Shown here: positions 35,595 to 45,026 of the stretch, piece after piece
Position numbering within the stretch: position 1 is the first letter of the stretch
Layout of the letters: the number at the start of each line of letters is the position of its first letter
NCBI GenBank assembly: GCA_964244115.1
Contig: CAXTHM010000001.1
Location: 1-64,000, forward strand
DNA from: CADCWK01 sp964244115
GTDB taxonomy: Bacteria; Chloroflexota; Chloroflexia; Thermomicrobiales; UBA6265
DNA length: 64,000 bases
Reading direction: 5' to 3'
Translations under genes and position numbers: made by a program
The notes under the pieces: model-generated
Database searches by the model: none
What the model was told of the DNA's origin: nothing
Seen by the model: only the letters and a program-made list of their open reading frames with translations

Positions 35595-35668
35595 TTATCG
35601 CCCCGCGGGGCGATGGCCGCTGCGGCGGCCGGTCAGGATCAGCGAAGCGAGAGCCCGTGACCCTACGA
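35595..35668. repeat. Module A repeat, variant with a different tail
   Basis: TATCGCCCCGCGGGGCGATG and GCCGCTGCGGCGGCCGG match module A, but the tail is AGCGAAGCGAGAGCCCGTGA and CCCTACG, which is shared with the fragment at 19987-20015. Confidence 0.75.
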
Positions 35669-35707
35669 TTCGGCCCGCTGCGGCGTCGTACTGATCGCCT
35701 CAATGGC

Positions 35708-38700
35708 TCAGTGCGTCACGCTGCCCTGCTGATCCAGAGCGTCGGCGACATGGTGGGTGCTCCAGAAGCCGAGGGCCCAGAGCGGGTCGGTCTCCAGCAT
35801 CGCCGAGACGGTCTCGCCGGGGAGCGGGCCACTGAAGTAGAACCCCTGGCCGCGATGACAGCCGACCGCCCGGAGCTGCTGGACCTGATCCTCGCGCTCG
35901 ATCCCCTCGGCGCAGACGTCCAGCCCCAAGGTCGTCGCGAAGGCCATCACCGCGTGGATCATGGCAGTGTCGCTGGAGTCCGACCCCAGCCCGCTGATGT
36001 ACGAGCGGTCGATCTTGATCGTATCGATCGGGCACTCGCGCAGATAGTTCAGGCCGGAATAGCCCGTCCCGAAGTCGTCGATCGCGAGCCGGACGCCGAG
36101 CCCCCGCAGCGCCCGCATCGTCAGCGTGGTCGCCGCGAAATCGTTCAGGGCGACGTTCTCGGTGATCTCCAACCGGAGCAGGGAGGGCGAGAGGTCGGCC
36201 GCGGCCAGGATGCGCGTGACATCGTCGAGCAGGTCCGGGTGGAGGAACTGCCGGGCGGACAGGTTGACGCTGATCGTCAGCGGTTCCAGACCGCGCTCCC
36301 GCCGCTGTCGGTTCCAGTTCCCGGCCATCCCGCAGGCGTGCTCCAGCACGAACTGCCCCAGGGAGACGATCATGCCGATCTCCTCCGCGACGGGGATGAA
36401 GTCGCGCGGAGCGATCAGGCCACGCGTCGGGTGGTCCCAGCGGATCAACGCCTCGAACTCGGTGATCCGGCCGGTCGTCAGTTCCACCTGCGGCTGGTAG
36501 TGGATCCGGAGCTGGTCCAGGGCGATCGCCCGGCGGAGCTCGCCCTGGAGCTGCATCCGCGCCCAGGCCCGCGAGTTCATGTTGTCATCGTAGACGACCC
36601 GCTGGCCCTTGCCCCGGGACTTGGCCTCGTACATCGCGATGTCGGCCTCGCGGAGCAGGTCGTGGCCGATGTCGTCGTTCGGCCGCCCGATCGCGATTCC
36701 CAGGCACGGCGAGACCAGCACCTCGTGGCCGTTGATCATCACCGGCTCCTGGAGGCGTCGGATCACGCGGTCCGCGAAGGCCTCGGCACTGGCGACGTCA
36801 TGGAGCTCCTCGATCAGGATCGTGAACTCGTCCCCGCCCATTCGGGCCACCACGTCGTCGCCACGGGCGATCGCACTGAGCCGATCGGCGATCGTCCGGA
36901 GCAGCTGGTCGCCAGCGATGTGGCCGAGGGTGTCGTTGACGACCTTGAAGTCGTCGAGATCCAGGAAGACGACCGCGAAGGAGGCATCGGTCTTCCGGGC
37001 CCGCTGCCGCGCCTCGACGAGCCGCTCGTTGAAGAGCGCCCGGTTCGGCAGGCCGGTCAGCGGGTCGTGGTACGCCTGATGGATGAGCTGCTGCTCCAGC
37101 GACCGGCGCTCGGTGACGTCGTGGGCGTTGATGACGATCCCGCGGACGTTGTGGTTGTCGAGCAGCGAGGTCGCGATGATCTGGAGATCGCGCCAGGAGC
37201 CATCGGCGTGGCGGAAGGAGATCACGATCGGGCCGACCGGTTCCGGTCGCTGGCGGCTCTGGAGGAGCAGATCGTCGAACCGGGGCCGGTCGCTGCGGTT
37301 GATCCAGTCGAAGTCGGTCTTGCCCTCGATCTCGTCCGGGGCGAAGCCGAGGATGCGCTGGCTGGATGGGGTCACGAAGCTGACCGTGCCGTCGTCCCCG
37401 ACGAGCATCGTCAGGTCGGACCCATGCTGGACCAGCAGCCGGAAACGCTCCTCGCTCTCGCGCAGCAGCCCCTCGGCCTGCTTGCGCCAGGTGATGTCGC
37501 GGGCGTTGAGGACGAGGCCGCCAACGCTGGCGTGGGAGAGCAGGTTGGTGACGGTGATCTCCCACCACAGCCAGGTGCCGCTCCGGTGGCGGACCCGGGC
37601 CTCGAAGGAGACCGCCTCGCTCGGGTTCTCCAGGGCGCGGTCGAACTGGGTGACCACCGTGCCGAAGTCGTCCGGGTGGAAGCGCAACTGCGTCTCCCGA
37701 TCGACGAACCGGGTCATGGTGTCACCGAGAGCGACCTCGACGCTGGGGCTGGCGAACAGCACGAGCCCGTCCGGGTCCAGGACCATGACGATGTCCGGTG
37801 CGTGGCGAAACAGGGAGCGAAACCGGTCCTCGCTGTCGCGTAGGCGCTGCTCGGCCTCGCGGTAGTCGGTCATGTCGTGGCCGTTGATCAGATAGCCATG
37901 GATGCCGATCGTCTCGGTGTGGTTGGTGATCACCATCCGGATCCAGCGCCACTGCCCGTCGGCCCGGCGGAGCTGTACCTCCAACTGCGTCTCGGCGCCG
38001 GGCTGCCCTTCCAGCCGGCGAAGATCGTTCACGAACTGGTCGTATGCTCCCTCGCGGAAGAGACTGGACGAGATCATGGGATCCAAGCCGGTGCCGGCCT
38101 CACCCAGGAATTCCAGCGACGAGGGGCTGGCGTACGTGATGTCGTAGTTGGCGTTGATGACGGTGATGAAATCGGCGGCGTGGCGAACCAGGGTCCCCAG
38201 GAGGGACTCCCGATAGCGGAGCGATTCCTCGGCCAGCATCTGGTCCGTCACGTCCCGGGCGGTGATCACGATCCCGCCGATCTCGGGCTGATCTTCCTTG
38301 TTGATGCCCGCGACTTCCAGCCAGCGCCAGCTCTGGTTGGCGTGCCGCACCTTGACCCGGAGCCCGGCGAACCGGGCACCGGGCGTCGCGCGGATCCGGC
38401 GAAGCTCGGACGCGAATTCGATGAGGTGATCCGGGTGGACGACCCGTTCGAGCATGACCCTGGTCTGTTCCTCGATACGGTAGCCCAGGATCACCTCGAA
38501 GGCCTGGCTGATGAACGTGGGCATCCCGAAGTGATCGGTCACGATCAGGATCTCGGACGCCTGCTCGACGACCGAGCGCATCCGGGCGTCCTGGGTCCGG
38601 GCACGCTCCGCGGCCATCCGCTGGTCGGTGACATCGATCACGATCCCGCGCCAGGTCACCGTCCCGTCGGCCGCGGGGAGCGGGTCGCGCTGGACCATGT

Positions 38701-40837
38701 TCCGCACCCAGCGGGTCTGCCCGTCGCGATGGGTGATCCGGTAGGCGACGCTGGAGCGGCCGTCCGCCAGCGCGTCGCTGGGCAGGCTGGCGAGGGCGAT
38801 CTCGCGATCCTCCGGGTGGACGATGGGAAGGAATGGTGGCTGGCGGATCTCGGCGTCGCCCAGGTCGTACCCGGTCAGCGTCGACACCTGCGGGCTCAGG
38901 TACGAGGTCGAGACCGCGCCCGTCGCCGGATGGAGCTCCTGCGTGTAGAGCGTGGCCGATGGCGACTGCTCGACGAGGAGCCGGAACCGGGCCTCGCGGT
39001 CCCGGAGCGCCGCCTCCGCTTCTCGCTGCTGAGTGATGTCGACCACGACGCCGTGCCACCGCTCGACCCCGAGAGCCCGATCGTCCGGAATCGGAATCGA
39101 CTTCACGGAGTTGCGCAGCCAACGGACCTGCCCGTCCGAGCGGATGATCCGGAACTCATGCGTGAAATCGGCATGACGGTCGACGACCGCGGCGGCGGCT
39201 GACGTCACCCGCTCCCGATCATCAGGGTGGACGAGGGTATCGATGTTGAGGCTGTCCGCGATCCAGCGCTCGGCCGAAACCCCCGTCAGGTCCTCGACCC
39301 CCTTGCTCATGTAGGTCGTCCGGAGCGTCCCGAACCGGGGGTCGAACTCACGGATGTAGACGACGACGCCCGGCAGGTCATCGACGAGGAAGCGGTAGCG
39401 GAGTTCGGTCTCCCGAAGGAGGTCGACCGTCTGCTGCTGGTTGGTGATATCGATGACCAGGGACGCGGCGGTGAGCGCACCGTCAGCATCGGCGAAGACG
39501 ACGGCATCCTCCTTGAACAGGCGCCACGTCCCGTCCTGCCGCTGGAACCGGTAGACCGCCTGGGATCGCTGCCCCGGCTCGGGCGCCATCGACTGGGCCA
39601 GCTGAGCCAGCGACCGGTCTTCCGGATGGACCCGCGACGACCAGAGGTCGGGGTCCGCAAGCAGGTGCGCGACCGAGTACCCGCTCAGCAGGGTGATGCG
39701 ATCACTCATCCCGCTCAGCGGCCAGCGGCCGGATTCCGGGTCCCAGCGTCGTGCCCGGATCGCCTGGTCTGGCGCGGACGCCATGGTGGCCGTGGGCATC
39801 GCGGACGCGGACGGTTCGCCCGACGGCTCCACCGGAGGGTGGACCCCGTTGCGCGCGGCCCGGTCAGGCGCTTCGGGGATGACCAGCAGAGGATCTCCGG
39901 AGCGGGAATCGTCCGTCCGGCTCCGGGCGGCGAAGGCGCGCGCAAGGATCCGGGCGAACTGGGCGATCCGGACGAGATCCGTCTCGGTGCCGCCGGTCGA
40001 CTCCCGCCATTCGACGGTCACGATCCCGGCCGATCCGTCGTCCGACCGGACGCCGAACGGGGCATGGATGGCCACGCGGGAGTCGTCGGCGATCCATGAC
40101 ACCAGGTCACGGTGGTCCACCCGGACGGCGGTACCGCGGGACAGCGCCACCCTGAGGCCCGGGTCGGACAGGGGGCGGAGCAGATCGATCAGGCCATACC
40201 CGGCGTACTGGACGATCAGCAGCCGCTCGCCGGACAGGAGCCCGAGCGAGACGCGCTGGCTCCCGGTGATCCGGACGAGCCACTCGACGGCCACCCGGAA
40301 GGACTGCTCGGCCGTGACGCTGTCGGCGATCTCCCGATAGGCATCCTGGAGCCAGAGCGGGATCGCCTCGTCCGCCGGGCTGACCGGACCAGGCTCGGCT
40401 CCGAGCGATAGCGGGGGCTCGGCGTCAGCCGGGTCGGCTGGCTCACCGGCTGGCGCGTCGGTCGGCGCCCCGCCAGCCTGGTCCGCGTCGTCTGCATGGT
40501 CAGCGGCTGGCTGGAAGATGATCGACAGGCCGCTCGGGGTCGGGGTGACGATCGTCTGGACCGTCTCCTGACCGAGCGGATCGATGATCGTCAGGGCGTC
40601 GGGCACGCGGCTGGCCATGGCGGCGTGCAACCGCGCGACCCCGTCGTCCGAGATCCGCCCGTCGGTCAGATCCCAGAACGACGCGCCGGCAACGTCCCAC
40701 TCCCGCGCCGCCGGCCCGGCGCCAACCATCCAGCGCTCGACCGCCCAGCCAGCATCGACCAGCACGACCGTCAATTGGCGCCTCGGTGCCGAGGACGCTC
40801 CATCTGATGGCAGGGTGGGCGGAGACTGGGCGAGCAT
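35708..40837 (-). CDS. GAF / seven-PAS / GGDEF / EAL cyclic-di-GMP protein
   Basis: This 1709-aa protein starts at ATG 40837. An N-terminal PAS-like segment (about 20-110) and an acidic linker are followed by a GAF domain (about 175-300). About seven PAS domains with PAC-type tails come next (about 340-1275). The diguanylate cyclase domain has an intact GGDEF (near 1334) and an I-site RGDD five residues before it. The EAL phosphodiesterase domain has EALIRW (near 1461), ENV and IDDFGTGYSGLNYL. Both output domains look catalytically complete, so it may make and degrade c-di-GMP under sensory control. No transmembrane segment is seen; it is probably cytoplasmic. It is divergent from the DEAD-box gene. 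Confidence 0.93.
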   Translation of the reverse strand: MLAQSPPTLPSDGASSAPRRQLTVVLVDAGWAVERWMVGAGPAAREWDVAGASFWDLTDGRISDDGVARLHAAMASRVPDALTIIDPLGQETVQTIVTPTPSGLSIIFQPAADHADDADQAGGAPTDAPAGEPADPADAEPPLSLGAEPGPVSPADEAIPLWLQDAYREIADSVTAEQSFRVAVEWLVRITGSQRVSLGLLSGERLLIVQYAGYGLIDLLRPLSDPGLRVALSRGTAVRVDHRDLVSWIADDSRVAIHAPFGVRSDDGSAGIVTVEWRESTGGTETDLVRIAQFARILARAFAARSRTDDSRSGDPLLVIPEAPDRAARNGVHPPVEPSGEPSASAMPTATMASAPDQAIRARRWDPESGRWPLSGMSDRITLLSGYSVAHLLADPDLWSSRVHPEDRSLAQLAQSMAPEPGQRSQAVYRFQRQDGTWRLFKEDAVVFADADGALTAASLVIDITNQQQTVDLLRETELRYRFLVDDLPGVVVYIREFDPRFGTLRTTYMSKGVEDLTGVSAERWIADSLNIDTLVHPDDRERVTSAAAAVVDRHADFTHEFRIIRSDGQVRWLRNSVKSIPIPDDRALGVERWHGVVVDITQQREAEAALRDREARFRLLVEQSPSATLYTQELHPATGAVSTSYLSPQVSTLTGYDLGDAEIRQPPFLPIVHPEDREIALASLPSDALADGRSSVAYRITHRDGQTRWVRNMVQRDPLPAADGTVTWRGIVIDVTDQRMAAERARTQDARMRSVVEQASEILIVTDHFGMPTFISQAFEVILGYRIEEQTRVMLERVVHPDHLIEFASELRRIRATPGARFAGLRVKVRHANQSWRWLEVAGINKEDQPEIGGIVITARDVTDQMLAEESLRYRESLLGTLVRHAADFITVINANYDITYASPSSLEFLGEAGTGLDPMISSSLFREGAYDQFVNDLRRLEGQPGAETQLEVQLRRADGQWRWIRMVITNHTETIGIHGYLINGHDMTDYREAEQRLRDSEDRFRSLFRHAPDIVMVLDPDGLVLFASPSVEVALGDTMTRFVDRETQLRFHPDDFGTVVTQFDRALENPSEAVSFEARVRHRSGTWLWWEITVTNLLSHASVGGLVLNARDITWRKQAEGLLRESEERFRLLVQHGSDLTMLVGDDGTVSFVTPSSQRILGFAPDEIEGKTDFDWINRSDRPRFDDLLLQSRQRPEPVGPIVISFRHADGSWRDLQIIATSLLDNHNVRGIVINAHDVTERRSLEQQLIHQAYHDPLTGLPNRALFNERLVEARQRARKTDASFAVVFLDLDDFKVVNDTLGHIAGDQLLRTIADRLSAIARGDDVVARMGGDEFTILIEELHDVASAEAFADRVIRRLQEPVMINGHEVLVSPCLGIAIGRPNDDIGHDLLREADIAMYEAKSRGKGQRVVYDDNMNSRAWARMQLQGELRRAIALDQLRIHYQPQVELTTGRITEFEALIRWDHPTRGLIAPRDFIPVAEEIGMIVSLGQFVLEHACGMAGNWNRQRRERGLEPLTISVNLSARQFLHPDLLDDVTRILAAADLSPSLLRLEITENVALNDFAATTLTMRALRGLGVRLAIDDFGTGYSGLNYLRECPIDTIKIDRSYISGLGSDSSDTAMIHAVMAFATTLGLDVCAEGIEREDQVQQLRAVGCHRGQGFYFSGPLPGETVSAMLETDPLWALGFWSTHHVADALDQQGSVTH

Positions 40838-41019
40838 TCGGAGGACCTCGACGACGAACGGGAACCACCGTCGAACAGCCAGCGACCGACAGGGCCCACC
40901 CCGGATCAAGCGAGGGCGGGAGACCGCCCGTGGTCCCGAACCGGCTCGCGGCGCCCTGGTCCGATCCCGCGGGACGCGTTGGGAGCAGGGGCGAGCGGCA
41001 CGTCGCACCCGACGCGACC

Positions 41020-41029
41020 CTATATATAG
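41020..41029. promoter_or_regulatory. Palindromic CTATATATAG in the divergent promoter region
   Basis: This perfect 10-bp AT palindrome is the AT-richest spot in the 502-bp interval 40838-41339 and could serve as a -10 in either direction. It lies about 185 bp before the c-di-GMP gene start and about 310 bp before the helicase start, leaving a long leader for the helicase mRNA. No other gene is supported in the interval. Confidence 0.35.
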
Positions 41030-41339
41030 TCGATCCCGATGCCAACGGATACCGCAGAGTTCCCGAAATCCCCTGGCATGACCTATGGGGGATGCGGAAG
41101 CCGGTCGAGACCGTACGATCAGCCGAACGAAATCGTGACGAAAGTACTGGGTCCGTGCGCGAGCCCGGATCTCCGGCGTCATGCCCGGTTGCGCGATGCT
41201 CGATGCACGCGATACCGTGGTTCCGGGCCCAAGCTATGCTACTGTACGAGCCGGTCGCGTCGTGGCGTCCATCGCCCTTCGCGACTCATCCAGGGCACGG
41301 TCGTGCCCGGACCGCCGCCCCACCAAGGTACCTTGCTCT

Positions 41340-44300
41340 GTGATCTCCATCTCCCCAGAATCGGATCCGGCCAGCGGCGATGCCGGGGATGCCGGTCCGT
41401 CCGGAACCTTCGACGACTACCCGCTCAGTCCGTCCCTGCTGACGGCGCTCGCCGAGCGCGGGATGGCCGTGCCGACGCCGATCCAGGCAGCCGCCATCCC
41501 GGCCCTGCTCAATGGCCGCGACGTCGTCGGCCAGGCCCGGACCGGGTCGGGCAAGACGCTGGCGTTCAGCCTGCCCCTGCTGGAGGCCGTCGACGCCGGC
41601 CGTGCCTCCGTGCAGGCGCTCGTGCTGGCGCCGACGCGTGAGCTCGCCTCGCAGGTCGCGGCCGTGATCGCCGACCTCGGCACGACCAAGGGGATCACCG
41701 TCGCGCTCCTCTACGGCGGCACGTCGTCCGGCCCGCAGCGGACGGCCCTGCGTCGCGGCGCCCAGGTCGCGGTCGGGACGCCGGGCCGGATCCTCGACCT
41801 GATCGGCCAGGGCGCCCTCTGGCTGGACCAGGCCCGGTTCGTCGTGCTCGACGAGGCCGACGAGATGTTCGACCAGGGGTTCGCCCAGGACGTCGAGCGG
41901 ATCATGGACAAGACCTCGAACAGCCGCCAGACGGCGCTGTTCTCGGCCACGATGCCGGAGTGGGTCCGCCAGACGGCCGCCCGCTACCTCTACGACCCGG
42001 AGACGATCGCCGTCGATGCCGGCTCCGAACCGACCAGCCTCGTCCCCCACACGGCCTATGTCGTCCCCTCGATCGAGCGGGGATCGAGCCGCGGCGGCCA
42101 TGACCGGGGCCGGGACGACGCCGACATGCAGGCCAAGGTCGTCGCGCTACGCGACCTCCTCGACCACCGCGGCGAGGGCTCGACGATCGTCTTCGGGCGG
42201 ACCAAGCAGGGCGTCGACGCGTTGTCCAGGAACCTGGACCGAGCCGGCTATCCGGTCGGTGCCCTCCAGGGGAACATGACCCAGGCGGAGCGCGACTTCG
42301 TGATGGCGTCGTTCCGCTCCGGCCGGATCGACATCCTCGTCGCGACCAACGTCGCCGCCCGTGGTCTCGATCTGGTCGGCGTCAACCTGGTCGTCAACGT
42401 CGAGCTACCCGAGTCGGCGGAGCTCCTGACGCACCGCGTCGGCCGGACCGGGCGGATGGGCCGTGGCGGCCAGGCGATCACGCTGCTGGCCGGCGCGGAT
42501 CTGGCCCGCTGGCAGCTCCTGATCCGGGACGTCGCCCTGCCGATCCGGCAACTGCCCTGGCCGGGGGCGGTCGCGGCCCTCGCGCTCGGCGAAGAGCAGC
42601 CGGCGGTCCCTGGGATGGACGAGGCCCTCGCCGCTTCGACACCGGTCATCGCATCCCCCCCCGGACCGGACGCTGCCCCCGCCTATCTCGCTGAATCAGC
42701 TGAATCGCTCAAGGAAGAAGCCGCCCGCATGGACGAGTCCGACTCGCAGTCAGCCCCGAACCGAACCGGCCAGCGCGGCGGCTCAGGCCCGGACGCCGAG
42801 GAGCGCCCGACTCCCGACGGCTATCGCCCCCCGACCCGCCGCGCCAGCCGGCGGCCCGCCGATCCAGCCTCCACCCCGGCGCCGACCGCCACCTCGTCTC
42901 TGGCGGAACGGCCACGCCCAACGGGAGACGCCGCCGACCTGATCGCCCGGGCGCTGGCCAGCGTCGGGGTCACCGGCCAAGCCCCGACCCCTGCGGCGGC
43001 GGCGGCGACCGCGCGGCCCGACCCGGCACCCGCTCCGACGCCATCCCCCACGACCCGCCGTGTCGTTGAACCTGCCGCGGCTCCGGCCCAGCCACCGCCA
43101 CGACGCGAGGAGCGCCGCCCTGTCGCGCAGCCCGCACCGGTCGCGGCCCCCGAGCCGATCCGCGGCACCCCGCGCCCGGCATGGCTCCGGAGCGCGGCCG
43201 AGCGCGTGGCCCACTGGCCGGCCGCACCGTCGGCCACCGTCGCCCGGACGATCGCGGCGCCGTCGGGAGGATCGCCGACTGTCCCACCGACGGCGATCCT
43301 CCCGACGGCCAGCGCGCCCGCTGGCCAGCCGGACGCCGCCCCCACCGCCCGGACCAGTCCGGAACCGCGCGGCGCGATCGCCCCCGAAGTCGTGCCGGAC
43401 GCGCCGGTGCCGTCGCGGCGTCCGGCAGCAGTGGAGGCACTGGCGGCCCAGCCCCAGCCGGCCACCCCCGCGCCCCGGATCGACGCCACGATCGCGCGAT
43501 CCGTCGTCCCGCCACCGCGACCATCGACCCCACCCACGGTCCGGCGCCGTGGCGCACCACAGCCCATCGGGCAGGTCGAGCCGGTGGCCGTTGCGGCACC
43601 AGCTCCCGTCACGCGCCCCGAGACGGAGCCCACGGAGCTGGTGACGGTCGAGGTGCCGGTGGCCCGAGCGACGGACGCCCGACGGGTCCCGACGGTCCGC
43701 GCGTCCCGGTCTCGCCCGGCCGCCCCCTCGGCGAGCGACCTTGCCGCCGATGTCGCTCCGTCGACGGGAACGGCCCCGGATGGTGCATCAGGGCTCCCTG
43801 AATCCCCGTCCGCCCCTCCCATCCCTCCCATGGAAGCGCCGGCTGAGACGACATCCCCGGCGGATATCGCCCAGGCGGTCAGCCCGGAGCCCGCAACCGA
43901 GGAACTGACGGTCGAAGCCTCGATACCCACCGTGACGGAACTCGTCGAGGCGCCAGTCCCACCGGCCCGCCGACGGACCCGGACGAGCCGGACCGCGCCA
44001 GCCGAAGCGCCGGTGGCGGACCAGGCGACGGGGATCGACGCCGCAACCGCCCCCCTGGTCGACGGGGAGGCCGCCGAGGCGCCCCCCGCGCCAGCGAAGC
44101 CACGCCGGGTCTCATCCCGCAAGGCGACGCCGGAGCCATCCACCGCACCGACGGCCGCATCCGAGGCGACGCCAGCGCCAATCCGGCCGATCGGTGACCT
44201 GATCGACGCCGCGCTGGCCGGCGCCGGAGCCGCCTCGACGACCTCGATCGGCCCCACGGACGAGCCGCCGGCGCCCGCCCCCCGAACCCGGCGCGGCCGA

Positions 44301-44894
44301 GCGGCAGCGGGCGACGCGGCCGGGGTGGTCGATCCCCCGGCCGCCGCCGCCGAGACCGGTTCGATGGATGACCAGCCGTCGAGTCCGGACCAGGAACCAG
44401 CGGCAGCGCCCACCCCGGCGAAGGGACGGGGTCGGGGCCGCCAGTCCGAGCCGACCGACGGCGATCAGCCCGCCCCTGGCAACCGACGCCGGGCCGGGCC
44501 GGGCCCCGACCAGACGACCGCCGCCAGTCGGAGTCGATCGCCGAAGACCGACGAGCAGCCGGCGCCCGGCAACCGGCGAGCACCGACGCCGCGGCAGGCC
44601 GAGCCCATCGGCGATGGGCCGAACGGCAACCGCGCCCAGAGCCAGGGACCGGCCGGACCGCGCAATCGCTCGGCCAGCGGACCGCAGGCTGGCAACGGCG
44701 CCCCTGGCCGGACGACGGCGCGCCCCCCGTTCGGGGGCTCATCGTCCGGTGGCGCCCCGCCCCGCCGCCGCTTCATGACGGCGCCGACCGCGACCCGCTG
44801 CGCCGCCTGCGGGACGCCGAACCCTAAGGGCAGCACGCGGACGTACTGCCCGGCCTGCGAGCGCGAGCTGGCGGTCCGGAGTCAGGAATCCTGA
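41340..44894 (+). CDS. DEAD-box RNA helicase with long disordered tail and zinc ribbon
   Basis: The first 430 of 1184 residues are a complete DEAD-box core. They include the Q motif region (PTPIQ), motif I ARTGSGKT (67-73), PTRELA, TPGR, VVLDEADEMFDQGF (motif II), SAT, ATNVAARGLD and HRVGRTGRMG. Residues about 430-1150 are Pro/Ala/Thr/Arg-rich and predicted disordered, with no fold visible. The last 32 residues form a four-Cys zinc ribbon (Cys1154, 1157, 1170, 1173). The core unwinds structured RNA in ribosome assembly or mRNA decay; the tail may bind RNA or drive condensates. GTG 41340 is chosen as the last start before the Q motif; upstream starts are possible. Confidence 0.88.
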   Translation: MISISPESDPASGDAGDAGPSGTFDDYPLSPSLLTALAERGMAVPTPIQAAAIPALLNGRDVVGQARTGSGKTLAFSLPLLEAVDAGRASVQALVLAPTRELASQVAAVIADLGTTKGITVALLYGGTSSGPQRTALRRGAQVAVGTPGRILDLIGQGALWLDQARFVVLDEADEMFDQGFAQDVERIMDKTSNSRQTALFSATMPEWVRQTAARYLYDPETIAVDAGSEPTSLVPHTAYVVPSIERGSSRGGHDRGRDDADMQAKVVALRDLLDHRGEGSTIVFGRTKQGVDALSRNLDRAGYPVGALQGNMTQAERDFVMASFRSGRIDILVATNVAARGLDLVGVNLVVNVELPESAELLTHRVGRTGRMGRGGQAITLLAGADLARWQLLIRDVALPIRQLPWPGAVAALALGEEQPAVPGMDEALAASTPVIASPPGPDAAPAYLAESAESLKEEAARMDESDSQSAPNRTGQRGGSGPDAEERPTPDGYRPPTRRASRRPADPASTPAPTATSSLAERPRPTGDAADLIARALASVGVTGQAPTPAAAAATARPDPAPAPTPSPTTRRVVEPAAAPAQPPPRREERRPVAQPAPVAAPEPIRGTPRPAWLRSAAERVAHWPAAPSATVARTIAAPSGGSPTVPPTAILPTASAPAGQPDAAPTARTSPEPRGAIAPEVVPDAPVPSRRPAAVEALAAQPQPATPAPRIDATIARSVVPPPRPSTPPTVRRRGAPQPIGQVEPVAVAAPAPVTRPETEPTELVTVEVPVARATDARRVPTVRASRSRPAAPSASDLAADVAPSTGTAPDGASGLPESPSAPPIPPMEAPAETTSPADIAQAVSPEPATEELTVEASIPTVTELVEAPVPPARRRTRTSRTAPAEAPVADQATGIDAATAPLVDGEAAEAPPAPAKPRRVSSRKATPEPSTAPTAASEATPAPIRPIGDLIDAALAGAGAASTTSIGPTDEPPAPAPRTRRGRAAAGDAAGVVDPPAAAAETGSMDDQPSSPDQEPAAAPTPAKGRGRGRQSEPTDGDQPAPGNRRRAGPGPDQTTAASRSRSPKTDEQPAPGNRRAPTPRQAEPIGDGPNGNRAQSQGPAGPRNRSASGPQAGNGAPGRTTARPPFGGSSSGGAPPRRRFMTAPTATRCAACGTPNPKGSTRTYCPACERELAVRSQES

Positions 44895-44902
44895 CGGTCG
44901 GG

Positions 44903-44940
44903 CATCCGTGCCGACCAGCGGTCTCGGGTCGGCACGGATG
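44903..44940 (+). terminator. Perfect 14-bp stem terminator after the helicase
   Basis: CATCCGTGCCGACC and GGTCGGCACGGATG pair perfectly around a 10-nt loop, 8 bp after the helicase stop. No U-tract follows. Confidence 0.75.
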
Positions 44941-45026
44941 GCTGATCCGGCGGCGGCGTCACGTATCATGTCGCGGCCCCGAACGGCCGTAACGGTTCGG
45001 CTCGAGGGCCGTCTTCGTCTCGTAGG

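Noticed and set aside
42821..44413. A 530-aa open frame on the minus strand inside the helicase tail
   Set aside because: It is composed of Gly/Ala/Arg/Ser without motifs and mirrors the Pro/Ala-rich tail; a GC-rich artefact.
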